The notes under the pieces: model-generated
The model's input: only the letters and a program-made list of their open reading frames with translations
Database searches by the model: none
Told to the model about the DNA's origin: nothing
In this document: positions 1 to 10,790 of the stretch, in pieces
Layout: every line of letters begins with the position of its first letter
Numbering within the stretch: the first letter of the stretch is position 1
Source of the DNA: Rhizophagus irregularis
Lineage: Eukaryota > Glomeromycota > Glomeromycetes > Glomerales > Glomeraceae
Reading direction: 5' to 3'
Length of the DNA stretch: 64,000 nucleotides
NCBI RefSeq assembly: GCF_026210795.1
Contig: NC_089448.1
Coordinates: forward strand, 1,612,001-1,676,000
Translations under genes and position numbers: made by a program

Positions 1-37
1 TTTAAATGAATATAATCATACCTTGTAAAGTCCAGTA

Positions 38-729
38 TAGAGCTCCGAATGGGTCAGGTCAGGTCAGGTTAATTGATAAACCTGACCTGAAATTTTTTTT
101 CAGGTCAGGTCAGGTCAGGTTATATCAGGTTGTCTGTTTGACCTGACCTGACCTGAAACCTGAAAATTTCAGGACTATTTTTATTAAAGTATTGAAAAAA
201 AACGGTACAAAACTTTTTTTTTTAATATAATATTATGAAAAAAAACGTTTTTGCAACGTTTTTTATTAAAATATTGAAAAAAAATATTGCAAAACGTTTT
301 TTTTAATATAACATTATGAAAAAAATGTTTTCGCAATGTTATTATTGAAATATAAAAAAAAAAACGTTACGAAACATTTTTTTAATATAATATTATGAAA
401 AAACGTTTTCGCAACGTTTTTCTCGAAATATCGCAACTCACTTTTATTATATAAAATCAATATAAAAAAGTGAATCGCAATACCGCAACTCACTTTTTTT
501 ATATAGAATCTATATAAAAAAGTGAATCGCAATACTGCAACTCACTTTTATTATATAAAATCAATATAAAAAAGTGAATCGCAATACTGCAACTCACTTT
601 TATTATATAGTAGAATCAATAGTTTCAGGTCAACAGGTCAATCAGGTCAGGTCAATCTTCATACCTGACCTGAATTTCAGGTCAGGTCAGGTCAGGTTTC
701 CTAAATTTGGCTGACCTGTTCGGAGCTCT
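38..729. mobile_element. hAT-like MITE, GAGCTCC family, copy 1
   Basis: A non-coding 692-bp palindromic element. It begins TAGAGCTCCGAATGGGTCAG and ends with the inverted form (GACCTGTTCGGAGCTCTA). It is flanked by a perfect 8-bp target duplication, GTCCAGTA, at 30-37 and 730-737; 8 bp is the size typical of hAT transposons. Subterminal parts are arrays of the pentamer-rich motif CAGGT/ACCTG. The core holds four 52-bp repeats (437, 489, 541, 593), each an inverted repeat around AAGTGAATCGCAATA. The same host sequence without the element is at 5308-5400. A longer copy lies at 50769-51750. Confidence 0.9.
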
Positions 730-737
730 AGTCCAGT

Positions 738-1116
738 AATCGAGATGTATAATAAGCATTAACTGGTTATTTCAGTAGATAAAAGATTCACTCTTACATA
801 TAATACTAGCCTTAACCAATAATAATGTTTAATTTTGTATTATGGTTATTTTTAAGTGAATCATAGTGTAGTCAATAAAGTTTGAATTTTAATGGCCTAT
901 TTTATAATACTGTTCAGAATTACGAAATTCATGGTGGCACAAAATAGTTGAAGTAACGTGAACTATGGTTTTAATCATCAGACTATTGATGGGAGAGAGA
1001 ATTTCTACACAACCTCAAGAACACCACCAAAAAATTTTCAGTAGTAACGTGACTTTGTACACAGTGAAATTTGATAACCCAGATCTATCAGTTCCACTAA
1101 AAATATCCAGTTTATC
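738..1116. other. Intergenic, duplicated upstream sequence
   Basis: No gene seen. The stretch from about 775 to 1000 is paralogous to 6600-6880 (shared text around AAATTCATGGTGGCACAAAA), so it belongs to the duplicated unit upstream of the F-box genes. A short open frame at 965-1183 has no recognisable composition or match and is treated as chance. Confidence 0.6.
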
Positions 1117-1541
1117 TAGGGATGGGAATGGCTCGTTCAGTTCCATTTTAGTTTACCATCGGTTTCACGTCAGTTCGCATTAAGAAAAATATGAGCTACA
1201 TGTGTCAAATTAAAGACACAAGTTGAACATATGTTGATTATGAATTAAAAAATTTTTGATTGGTTAACATTCAATAGTTGGTTCATGATCATCATAATTT
1301 TGATGTTGAACCAGTTTTTAGAACCAGTTCGGAACTGGTTCAGTTCAATTTTTAAAAGCTATTAAAAATTGTTTTTGACATAAAATTTTCTTTTTTTTTT
1401 ATTTATTGTAAAAATATTAGTGTTTCTCTATTCCCAATAAGATTTTTGGCTCGTATAAGTTCAAAACCCACGAGATTTTGATCAGTTCCAAAAACCACAA
1501 AAACTGCTCAAAATTATGTAATTGAACTGACCCCATCCCTA
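1117..1541. mobile_element. hAT (Ac-type end) MITE
   Basis: A 425-bp non-coding element. Its ends read TAGGGATGGGAATGG on the left and CCCCATCCCTA on the right, an inverted pair. Ac/hAT transposons are known for TAGGGATG-like termini. Flanking 8-mers are AGTTTATC (1109-1116) and GGTTTATC (1542-1549), matching at 7 of 8 positions, which fits an ageing hAT target duplication. The interior carries inverted copies of GAACCAGTT/AACTGG motifs. The same terminal sequence recurs at 33993-34548. Confidence 0.75.
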
Positions 1542-2863
1542 GGTTTATCGGGATATCTGTTATAGCGAAAAAATTTTGATATATTGGAAATCTATTATAC
1601 TGAATTTTTTTAAAGAATTCATGCTAATAAAATTAATATACACTATATTTTAATTTTTCATCTTAGTTTTAAGTTGAAAATGAATACAAAATATTTTTAA
1701 TTGAATATATAAGTAATATATAACTTCGGCCGGAATTAAGATTTTTATAATTCTGGCCAAAATTAAGATTTACCGCATCACGTTACTTAAATTTTATTGG
1801 GTAATGATCACATGATCTGGTTTATCGAATTATTTTTACTATAGCTGGTTAGAAAATTGATCCGTTATATCAAATATCAAGCTTTTACTAGTAAACTTTG
1901 GTATATCGAAATTATTTTAATATACGTGATTTGGTTCCAGCAAAAAAGTCCAGTTTAGGGCCAAATTCGGTTTATCGAAGATCCAGTTAATCGAATTTCA
2001 CTAATTCACTGTGTACTACTAATCTAAAAATAATAGAAGTAATATTTCTCATAGTTCTTACTTCTCAGTTCTCACCCCAACTATTTTGTATTTGCGTGTT
2101 TTTTCCAGTAATTCACCTTGAAATATATATTATTCTTTTTATTATAGTTTATTCTATTCTATTTTCTTAAACTTATTGTATTTTATTTTGTTGTGATTAA
2201 ATACAAAATTTATAAAATTTATTTACAACCTTGGAGTATAAAGGTGAACTATTAAGTTTTGAATAAGAATAAGACTTTTAATACATTATAAAAATTATCT
2301 TTTTATTACTATTATTAAATTATATAAATAACACGAAGATTTATTGTTAAATTTCTAAAATAATAAATAATTTATTCACTTATCTTAAAAAAAAACCAAC
2401 AATAAATTTTATAAAGTGAAAAGGACGATAACTGATAAGAAATAATTAAATTAAACGTTTCTACATTTCTTTACATTTTTTTTTTATAAAATCTGCAAGT
2501 ATTTTTAAGATAAATGTTCACTCACTTTATTTTTTTTCTTGAAAAAAGTTGCGAAAATTTTTCTAAGATAATGTTGTACAAAATAAATCTGACCAATAAA
2601 ACTCGTCAAGTCACGTTACCGAAATTTTTTGGTGGGTAGTTAAATTTCTACCATTGGCACGTGACTTGCAGGCGCAGTAAAAATTTCTGCGCATTAAATT
2701 ATGCAGTTTTATATATTTTTTATGCATAACTTTGATACAGAATTTCGTATGAAAAAAAAACTGGATTAATTATAAATTCATTACAATAAAAGGTTTTATT
2801 CTATCGAAAATTTAATATAATGAACGAATCTAATGGAGGATATGGTATATCAAGTTCTGACGA
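1542..2863. other. Intergenic AT-rich, no gene recognised
   Basis: About 1.3 kb without a credible gene. It contains small inverted motifs of the form TAATTCTGGCCAAAAT and CGGCCGGAATTA near 1725-1765, which recur upstream of the other F-box copies (about 23985-24050 and 41505-41575). From about 2640 the sequence matches the other F-box upstream regions (GCACGTGACTTGCAGGCGCAG and following text). Confidence 0.5.
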
Positions 2864-2873
2864 TATTTGTAAA

Positions 2874-3101
2874 GAGTGCTACGGAGATGAGTAGTGTAGA
2901 TATGTAGTGTGGTCCCCTATGTGACAGTTTACACGGGTGATAAATAACACGACTGGCCAAACACGTGATTTGGAGTGGCCGAAATGCTATTCATCACTTG
3001 TGTATGGTTCACACCCTTATTTTACACACTGTTACACACTGCTAAATATCACCATACACTACACAGGTGGTCGACCCTACACCACTGGTATTCGTCTTAC
3101 C
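2874..3101. mobile_element. 228-bp insertion with 10-bp direct repeats
   Basis: Compared with the other three F-box upstream regions, copy 1 has 228 extra bases here. The insert is bracketed by TATTTGTAAA at 2864-2873 and 3102-3111. The unoccupied form (TTCTGAC..TATTTGTAAATGG) is seen near 7186, 24257 and 41771. The ends are only loosely inverted (AGTAGTGTAG near the left, CTACACCACT near the right). A 9-10 bp duplication is typical of Mutator-like elements, but the terminal repeats are too poor to assign a superfamily. Confidence 0.7.
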
Positions 3102-3199
3102 TATTTGTAAATGGTCTCGGTCGTACTAGGTTCATTAAAAAGCCTTATGAAATTTTTGCTTTTATAAATGCCAATATAGTTTAAATTGGGTTCATTTAT

Positions 3200-3344
3200 T
3201 TATCTATTTTCGCTGTTGTGAAACATTATTATTGTATCAAAGTTTATGGTCGCACAGAATAATCCAATTGGGAAATTTGCCGGAGTTGATTCCGATGTAC
3301 ATAAATAAATCACTTTTCGTTTTTTTTTTGTTTTCGGATAAAAA
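3200..3344 (+). promoter_or_regulatory. Conserved 5' block of F-box copy 1
   Basis: A block of about 110 bases (core TTTCGCTGTTGTGAAACATT, then GTTTATGGTCGCACAGAATA, then GCCGGAGTTGATTCCGATGT) is nearly identical in front of all four F-box genes. It is followed by a T-run and AAAAATG at the start codon. Its conservation exceeds that of sequence further upstream. It probably holds the promoter and 5' leader. A one-base deletion in this copy (GGGAAATTT versus GGGAAAATTT) breaks the only shared reading frame, so it is unlikely to be a coding exon. Confidence 0.55.
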
Positions 3345-4862
3345 ATGTTCAAACTCAGCAAAGACATTCTTTTCTTAATATTTGAAGAATTACAAGATGA
3401 TTCAAAATCCCTTTTTTCATGTTTAATGGTTAATAGATTTTGGTGTGAAACAGCTGTCCAAGTTTTATGGAGGGACCCTTGGTCTTATAGTGGTATCAAT
3501 TACAGAAATAAAAGCTATTTGTTTGTTATTATTACCAGCTATTTTTTTAATAATATTAAAAAATTTATAACAGAAGAAAGTATCCAATCGTCTACAGTTT
3601 TAGTTAAATTCACCCTGTTTGATTATTTATCCTTCTGCAGAAGTATCAGCGTAAATACTATAAATTGTATAATTTTTATTGGATCAACTTTAGCTTATAA
3701 CCAATTTATTATACAACAAGAATTTTATTATTTCTTTATGAAAAAATGTCCAGAGTTGAAATATTTGAATATGAAATCAATTAAACATCAAATATTTTAC
3801 TTTCCAGAAGCTAAGAATTGTCTTGAATCACTTTGTGAATTAGAATGTGATACATCTATTGATTCTACATACTTTTATGGATTATCACGTTTCTGTCAAC
3901 GTATACAGAAACTCGTCATTATTAATATAAACACAAAACTTAATAATGGGATTGTTAAATTAATTGAAGTTCAGAAGAGTTTAAAGCGTTTTGGGTGGAG
4001 AGATGATTTTTATGATGAATTTTTTACAAATGATGATGATCCATACGAACAAATTCTTCTTGCTCTGGAAAAGAAAGCAGAAAGCCTCAATTATCTAAGA
4101 TTATCGTTCCACTATGTGGAAAATTATGAACACACATTATTGTTAGAGATACTTCCAAAATTTTATAAACTAAAGATATTAATAATTGAGGACTATCTTC
4201 TTCTTAATGAAGAACAATTAGAGAAATTTAAAATGCAGGTTTATCCCGAACTTGAAATCCTTAGTATAGAATATAATAGATTAAATACAGTTACTAGTAT
4301 AATTGAAAATAGTGGAGGGCGTCTCAAAAAAATTTTGTTCAAACCTTATAACATTACCGACTTTGAACTTGGTGACGATAACTTTAATGAAAATTATCTC
4401 AATTTTATTCGTAAAGTTAACGAAAATTGTCCTTTAATTGAATACTTGTCAATTTTAATTTCACCAACAAAGGAGATTTTCTCTGAATTTGAAAAATTAT
4501 TAAAAAGATGTCAAAATTTAAAGTCATTATTAGTTATATTAGATAATTATGATGATAATTACGAAGACGATTTAAAAGATGGAGGAGAATTATTAAAAAT
4601 ATTAGTTAGATCGGCACCAACTAATTTTAAAGAAATTAGATTTGGTAGTGAATTCAAATTTTCTTTAGAAATGTTGGAAGAATTCTTAGAAAATTGGAGA
4701 GGAAGAAGTGAACTTTCTCTATTTACTATTGATCCTATTTACATAAGCGGGGATTATACAAAACTGATTAATAAATATAAAATTGATAAAGTAATCAAAG
4801 ATTTTAAATATTTGAGTAATAAATACTATAGATTTGATTATTGTATAGATGATCTTGATTAA
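3345..4862 (+). CDS. F-box protein with leucine-rich C-terminal region, copy 1
   Basis: A single-exon 505-residue gene. Residues 1-45 match the F-box helix bundle (MFKLSKDILFLIFEELQDD.., then VNRFWCETAVQVLWRDPW). F-box proteins use this segment to bind Skp1 in SCF ubiquitin ligases. The remainder shows irregular leucine-rich spacing (CPELKYLNMKSI, CQRIQKLVII, YPELEILSIEYN, CQNLKSLLVI), presumably the substrate-recognition solenoid. No signal peptide or membrane span. The start is the first ATG after the conserved T-rich leader and is shared by all four copies. The last ~30 residues (from KIDKVIKDFKY) differ from the other three, which end in YRI. Substrate unknown. The intact frame and conserved promoter block suggest an active gene. 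Confidence 0.9.
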   Translation: MFKLSKDILFLIFEELQDDSKSLFSCLMVNRFWCETAVQVLWRDPWSYSGINYRNKSYLFVIITSYFFNNIKKFITEESIQSSTVLVKFTLFDYLSFCRSISVNTINCIIFIGSTLAYNQFIIQQEFYYFFMKKCPELKYLNMKSIKHQIFYFPEAKNCLESLCELECDTSIDSTYFYGLSRFCQRIQKLVIININTKLNNGIVKLIEVQKSLKRFGWRDDFYDEFFTNDDDPYEQILLALEKKAESLNYLRLSFHYVENYEHTLLLEILPKFYKLKILIIEDYLLLNEEQLEKFKMQVYPELEILSIEYNRLNTVTSIIENSGGRLKKILFKPYNITDFELGDDNFNENYLNFIRKVNENCPLIEYLSILISPTKEIFSEFEKLLKRCQNLKSLLVILDNYDDNYEDDLKDGGELLKILVRSAPTNFKEIRFGSEFKFSLEMLEEFLENWRGRSELSLFTIDPIYISGDYTKLINKYKIDKVIKDFKYLSNKYYRFDYCIDDLD

Positions 4863-5775
4863 TTAATAAATTTATTCTAAATATTTTTTTGGGCTTTTAC
4901 ATTTTTAGAATTAATCGAAGAAATTTCTACTCTATGTATTTTTAATATACCATGTATCAGTTCTACTTTCGTTTTAACTAATTTTTTGCATTAAAGTTTA
5001 TTTTACCGCTTAATAATACTCAATTTAGGCTTAAATAATGATAGAATATTAGGTTTATTTTTCATGTATAATTCCTTGTGTTTACTATTTGATTAAGTAT
5101 AGAAATATATAGAATATTAAATTTTAATAATATTTCCATATCAATGTAAAAAAAAATATCTACATATATTTACTATATAATCAGTGTTAAACAAAGATTA
5201 CATACCAAATACTATTATTAAAAAAGGGATTTATTTTTATTAATCACTTTCATTCTTACAAAAAAAAAACAAATTTTAATAAATTTATGACAGAAAAAAA
5301 ACGAAATTTAAATGAATATAATTATACCTTGTAAAGTCCAGTAATCGAGATGTATAATAAGCGTTAACTGGTTATTTCAGTAGATAAAAGATTTGCTCTT
5401 CTATACTCTTCTTATCCATAAAATTGCTTCATCTCCATCAAATAACAATATGAATAATTAAATACTAGTAAAATCAATTCTTCCACTTCAACAGCAGTTG
5501 GTCTTTTTTCTAGATTTAAATCTCAATACTTTTTCATTAAGTCCATTTACTTGCATGTTTGTTAATAATTAAATAATAATTTTTAACTTTATATAATAAA
5601 TCAATTATCAACAGTTTTAAGATCTCACTAAAATATAATATGGGTTAAGAAATAATTTTTAATATGTTTCAAAAATTAAACTTCAACAAAATATAATATT
5701 ATTCAATATGAGTTATCATATTGTATTATTGAAATAGCAACTGAAATTCTAAACGGTGAATAGAAGAATGTGCCC
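4863..5775. other. Intergenic; contains an unoccupied transposon target
   Basis: No gene seen. From 5308 the sequence repeats window bases 1-37 and 738-790 (TTTAAATGAATATAATTATA.. then TCGAGATGTATAATAAGC). This shows a tandem duplication boundary of about 5.3 kb. GTCCAGTA occurs once at 5336-5343, which is the pre-insertion state of the MITE at 38-729. Confidence 0.75.
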
Positions 5776-6384
5776 AGCATAGCGGACATCCCTATTTTAT
5801 CACAATTTTGTTGATCATTTGTTGATCATTTGTGTGATCTTATCACATAATAAAAGTGCCGTCCGTTATTTATCAACAGATAACAGGGAAAAATTTTACT
5901 TAATACATGTCAAAATAAATAATTTACCCTTGTATTTTCAAGATCTAAACAAAAAGATTTTGTTCTTTTATTAAAAGTCCATTAATAACAAATAATTAGC
6001 TAAATTCTCTATAAGAAAAAAACCTGTATTATAGGCCAAAACCCTGTATTATTTTTTTTGTAAATTATATATGATAAAAGGAATGTTTATGCAAAGTTTT
6101 AAGTTTCGGCCTTGCATATTCAGCTCTGGCCATCAATTTTTGTCCGGTGATCAGCTGAAATTTCAAATTATCACATATTAATAATATAGTATGCAAAAAT
6201 TAAAGAATTATATTAAAATTATGTAATTAAGTTATGTAACAATTAAGGTGCCACACTTTTGATTTATTTTGTTAGGAATTTACTTTGCTAGATACTTTTT
6301 TAAAATTTTTAATTGTTTTTAATAATAAGAAAAATGTGATCGGCAAATGATCGGCAAAGTGATATAAAGCATGTCCGCTATGCT
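5776..6384. mobile_element. Mutator-like MITE with 9-bp target duplication
   Basis: A 609-bp non-coding element. It begins AGCATAGCGGACATCC and ends GCATGTCCGCTATGCT, an inverted pair that continues imperfectly through TTATCAC. Direct repeats of AATGTGCCC lie at 5767-5775 and 6385-6393 (9 of 9). A 9-bp duplication is characteristic of Mutator-like transposons. The interior has two direct copies of GTTGATCATTT near the left end and several GGCC-containing inverted motifs. No transposase fragment is visible. Confidence 0.85.
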
Positions 6385-6499
6385 AATGTGCCCTAAGAAT
6401 ATTATATTAGTTATTGTACTCAAATAATTTGTTTTTGGGCGTAATCTGAGAAAATGTCATATTTTATTATTTTCTTTATTCCCTTTATATCATTAGCCA

Positions 6500-6705
6500 G
6501 GGCAGTGACATATATTAGCTAATATTAGTTTCATAAGGGGCCTTACCCCACCCCAGGTAAGATCTTTTTTAGCCAATAATATTCAACTATACATACTATA
6601 AAACTAGTTTTAACCAATAAAAATGTTTAATTTTGTGATACGTAAGACTTTACTTAACCCCACGGTCCCCACCCCTAAAATATTGGCTAATATATGTCAT
6701 TACCC
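6500..6705. mobile_element. PIF/Harbinger-like MITE family, composite copy
   Basis: Ends read GGGCAGTGACATATATTAGC and its inverse GCTAATATATGTCATTACCC. The same ends bound a compact 118-bp copy at 47002-47119. This copy is larger, and host-like sequence related to 810-840 (ACCAATAA..ATGTTTAATTTTGT) sits between its arms. It may therefore be two partial copies, or an element rearranged with host DNA. Flanking triplets (CCA and TTA) do not match. Confidence 0.6.
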
Positions 6706-7264
6706 TTATTAAAAGAATGGTTATTTTTAAATGAATCATAATGTAATCAATAAAAATTTGGATTTTAACGTTGTAACTCTGGCATAGTTTATAATTCTGG
6801 TCAGAATTATGAAATTCATGGTGGCACAAAATAGTTGAACAAACGTGAACTATGGTTTTAATCATCTGGACGATTTGGGTTAAGATACGGATCCGGAATA
6901 AAATATGGATAAATCTCAATAATCTCAGACTATTGATCATCAGGAAGGCGGGCCAAAATTAAAGGTATATTGGTTTATTGTGTGGTTTAATATAATATTA
7001 GCACGTGACTTGCAGGCGCAGTAAAAATTCTGTGCACATGCATAATTTTGATTTCACGTATACACTCATTTTATAATTTGGTATGAAAAGCTGGATTAAT
7101 TATAAACTCATTACAAAAAAAAATTTTATTCTATCGAAAATTTAATATATGAACGAACCTAATGGAGGATTCGGTGTATCAAGTTCTGACTTTATTTGTA
7201 AATGGTCTCTGTCGTACTAGAAATTTTTGCCAATATAGTTTAAATTGGGCGTCATTTATCTATC

Positions 7265-7405
7265 TATTTTCGCTGTTGTGAAACATTATTATTGTATCAA
7301 AGTTTATGGTCGCACAGAATAATCCAATTGGGAAAATTTGCCGGAGTTGATTCCGATGTACATAAATAAATCACTTTTCTTTTTTTTTTGTTTTTTGGAT
7401 AAAAA
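7265..7405 (+). promoter_or_regulatory. Conserved 5' block of F-box copy 2
   Basis: Same block as upstream of copy 1 (CGCTGTTGTGAAACATTATT .. TTGCCGGAGTTGATTCCGAT), followed by a poly-T run and AAAAATG. This copy lacks the 228-bp insertion found upstream of copy 1. Confidence 0.55.
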
Positions 7406-8887
7406 ATGTTCAAACTCAGCAAAGACATTCTTTTCTTAATATTTGAAGAATTACAGGATGACTCAAAATCCCTTTTTTCGTGTTTAATGGTTAATAGATT
7501 TTGGTGTGAAACAGCTGTCCCAGTTTTATGGAGGGACCCTTGGTCTTATAGTGGTATCAATTACAGAAATAAAAGCTATTTGTTTATTATTATTACCAGC
7601 TATTTTTTTGATAATATTAAAAAATTTATAACAGAAGAAAGTATCCAATCGTCTTCAGTTTTAGTTAAATCCACTCTGTTTGATTATTTATCCTTCTGCA
7701 GAAGTATCAAAGTAAATACTATAAATAGTATAATTTTTATTGGATCAACTTTAGCTTATAACCAATTTATTATACAACAAGAATTTTATTATTTCTTTAT
7801 GAAAAAATGTCCAGAGTTGAAATATTTGAATATGAAATCAATTAAACATCAAATATTTTACTTTCCAGAAGCTAAGAATTGTCTTGAATCACTTTGTAAA
7901 TTAGAATGTGATTCATCTATAGATTCTGCATACTTTTATGGATTATCACATTTCTGTCAACGTATACAGAAACTCGTCATTATTAATATGGACACAAAAC
8001 TTAATAATGGGATTGTTAAATTAATTGAAGTTCAGAAGAACTTAAAGCATTTTGAGTGGAGAGATGATTTTTATGATGAATTTTTTACAAATGATGATGA
8101 TCCATACGAACAAATTCTTCTTGCTCTGGAAAAGAAAGCAGAAAGCCTCAATTATCTAAGATTATTGTTCCAATATGTGGAAAATTATGAACACATATTA
8201 TTGTTAGAGATACTTCCAAAATTTTATAAACTAAAGATATTAATAATTGATGATTATCTTCTTCTTAATGAAGAACAATTAGAGAAATTTAAAATGCAGG
8301 TTTATCCCGAACTTGAAATCCTTAATATAGAATATAATAAGTTAAATACAGTTTCTAATATAATTGAAAATAGTGGAGGGCATCTTAAAAAAATTTTACT
8401 TAAACCTTATAACATTATCGATTTTGAACTTGATAATGAAAATTCTCTCAATTTTATTCGTAAAGTTTATGAAAATTGTCCTTCATTAGAATATTTGTCA
8501 ATTTTAATTTCGTCTACAAAGGAGAATTTCACTGAACTCGAAACATTACTAAAAAGATGTAAAAATTTAAAGTCATTATTAATAGTTATATTCGATAATT
8601 ATGAGGATACTTACGAAGACAGCTTAAAATACGGGAAAGAACTATTAAAAATATTAATTAGATCGGCACCAACTAATTTTAAAGAAATTAGATTTGGTAG
8701 TGAATTCAAATTTTCTTTGGAAATGTTGGAAGAATTCTTGGAAAATTGGAGAGGTAGACGTGCACTTTCTCTATTTACTATTGATCCTATTTACATGAGA
8801 GAGGATTATACGGAATTAATCAATAAATATAAAAGTAATGGGGTAGTCAAAGATTTTGAATATGGTTCAATTAATTATCGTATTTAA
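7406..8887 (+). CDS. F-box protein with leucine-rich C-terminal region, copy 2
   Basis: A 493-residue single-exon paralogue of the gene at 3345, same strand, 2.5 kb downstream. The F-box is at residues 1-45 (VNRFWCETAVPVLWRDPW; Pro where copy 1 has Gln). The leucine-rich body follows, with the same landmarks (KKCPELKYLNMKSIKHQIFY, EKKAESLNYLRL, LLKILIRSAPTNFKEIRF). It is shorter because it lacks a six-residue stretch around DDNFNE near residue 350, an in-frame loss. It ends in INYRI. Probably an SCF substrate receptor; target unknown. Its 3' flank is the unexpanded version of the segment downstream of copy 3. Confidence 0.9.
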   Translation: MFKLSKDILFLIFEELQDDSKSLFSCLMVNRFWCETAVPVLWRDPWSYSGINYRNKSYLFIIITSYFFDNIKKFITEESIQSSSVLVKSTLFDYLSFCRSIKVNTINSIIFIGSTLAYNQFIIQQEFYYFFMKKCPELKYLNMKSIKHQIFYFPEAKNCLESLCKLECDSSIDSAYFYGLSHFCQRIQKLVIINMDTKLNNGIVKLIEVQKNLKHFEWRDDFYDEFFTNDDDPYEQILLALEKKAESLNYLRLLFQYVENYEHILLLEILPKFYKLKILIIDDYLLLNEEQLEKFKMQVYPELEILNIEYNKLNTVSNIIENSGGHLKKILLKPYNIIDFELDNENSLNFIRKVYENCPSLEYLSILISSTKENFTELETLLKRCKNLKSLLIVIFDNYEDTYEDSLKYGKELLKILIRSAPTNFKEIRFGSEFKFSLEMLEEFLENWRGRRALSLFTIDPIYMREDYTELINKYKSNGVVKDFEYGSINYRI

Positions 8888-10790
8888 TGAGTTGTAAGAT
8901 AAAATGTGTAACAAGAATTCAAAATATTATTTGTAAAAATTTGCAGTAAATGTTTTTTCTAAGATTATAATACTAGTTATTCTATCAACGTTTCGTGGAT
9001 ATCAGATCTGATTAATAATAAATTATTTTCTAATATTTTGACTTTTACATTTGCTGACATTTGTGACATTTGATAATTTAAATACCGTATATAAAATCTG
9101 AATTAATTATAAATAACGGAAAATCTCTTTTTCATGTTATTCCAGTAGTCAAACATCATAGTTGTCATAATGCGAATGAGGGAGCATTATGGATATTTTT
9201 TTAAAAGAATGTTTTTAAAAAAAATAAAATACCAAAGTTGTACCGCAAGAATTTACGTAATATTAAAAGAATCCTTGTTTGCTTCTTTTTATGTCTTGCT
9301 TTATAAATAAAATAAATAAAAAATGAGTGTTCCGAAAGGATCGGGTCAAACCCGGGTTATTGACCCTTAGCCCGGCGACCCGATGCTTTTTATTATATTT
9401 TTAACTAAAAATTTAAATTTTTTTATATTACTGTAAATACAACTTGACGGGCCGAACCCGGGTTATCTGAGTCAGACTATAATTGGGTCAAGTCGAATCC
9501 GGGTCATTACTTTTACGCTCGGGTCGAGTTCGAATACACCTCAAAACCCGACCCGATTCGACCCCTTCGTAACAATAATATGATGTAATGGAAGATTAAA
9601 TTCTGGGAGCTTAATTGATCCAAAAACTAGAAAAAAAAGGTTTAGAAAATTAAATATTAAGTTATCGGTCAAAACTGAACGTTGGTCTGATAGATTGTGA
9701 ATTCAAATTTCATCTGATCTGACAGACCTATGCGCGATATCGCAAGTGCACAAAAACCAAAACATATATATCTGTGAATCAAAAGGTAAGAATAAACTGA
9801 AACCCTTGTTTTGTTTTATCTATAATATAAAATTTATACTATATGTTCAGGATTAGAAGAAATCTAATGTGGAACCAGCGTTTTACTAAATCTATGCGGG
9901 AATGAAAAAGGGTCTATGAATGGGACTTTGGAATATTATCAATATTATCATTACTGCAATTGAAATATAGTTCATCGATGACTTGATTATAAATAGTATT
10001 TGTTCAAAAATTTTATTTTTTTACGTGTGAAATTAAAGGAATAGCGCTTTTATCGTGATTCATCTTTTTTCTTGTATGTATTTTCAAATCAAGCTCAAGA
10101 GTCATTATTATCCACAACTGAAAAATGTCCAAAAGAATGGGAATTATTTATATTTAATTGTTTATTTATTCATTTATTTACGTTATTAGAATTCAATGGA
10201 TATGTTATCGAAAATTTTCCACGACATGGATATTTGGTAGTGTTAAAATTTTTTAGTGATTTTAATGATTTTAAAGAGCGTCCATCGATCAAAGATTTTG
10301 TGCTTCGATAAACTTTTTGTCAATCTTCGTCGTTAAGTAGTATAAGAAGTACTATATTACCATTGCCATATATCATATCAACTTAATTTCGATAATTAGA
10401 CTGCTACAAATTATAGAATAAGATTAGTGTCACTTTTTATTCGCTTTCGCACAAGTGTAACGATATAGTGTTAACTATGGTAATAAATCTAATACTATCT
10501 TAACTCCTCCTTTCACCTTAATTTCATTTAACTAGTAGTCTGATCATGTGATTTAATGTGAAAATTTTTTTTCTTTATAGTCGTCCTTTCCAATAATAAA
10601 AGTTTTTAAAACTCTTTCAAAACAAAATTTTTTACACAAGAAATTAAATAAAAAAAAAATTTTTTATTGAGATAGATTTTTTATTGAGCCAGATTATAGA
10701 TACTAGTACATTTACTTATATAAATGTACTGACCAAATATTTATATTTTCTTATTTCTAAAATTTTTGAAATAAGAAATTAATATTTTTT
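8888..10790. repeat. Segmental duplication, copy A (unexpanded)
   Basis: Paralogous to 26026-35050. Shared text runs from ACAAGAATTCAAAATATTAT through GGAAGATTAAATTCTGGGA, AACTGAACGTTGGTCTGATA and AAGGTAAGAATAAACTGAAA to the region near 10740. It keeps single, uninterrupted versions of two targets occupied in copy B: GGTCTGATAGATTG near 9690, and GAAACCCTTGTTTTG at 9799-9813. An open frame at 10072-10311 lies in this block but is disrupted in copy B, so I do not call it a gene. Confidence 0.85.
9327..9573. repeat. GC-rich foldback repeat (CCCGACCCG type)
   Basis: The left end TTCCGAAAGGATCGGGTC and right end CCCGACCCGATTCGACCCCT with CTTCG are inverted relatives. The interior repeats GGGTC and its complement. 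A paralogous copy is at 26438-26763. No clear target duplication and no coding capacity. Confidence 0.6.

Noticed and set aside
9500..9560. tRNA T-loop-like GTTCGAATA in the GC-rich repeats
   Set aside because: No cloverleaf partner arms; the motif belongs to the CCCGACCCG foldback repeat and recurs in its paralogue.
10072..10311. 79-codon ORF in duplication copy A
   Set aside because: The paralogous stretch in copy B is broken by an extra segment and indels, so the frame is not maintained.
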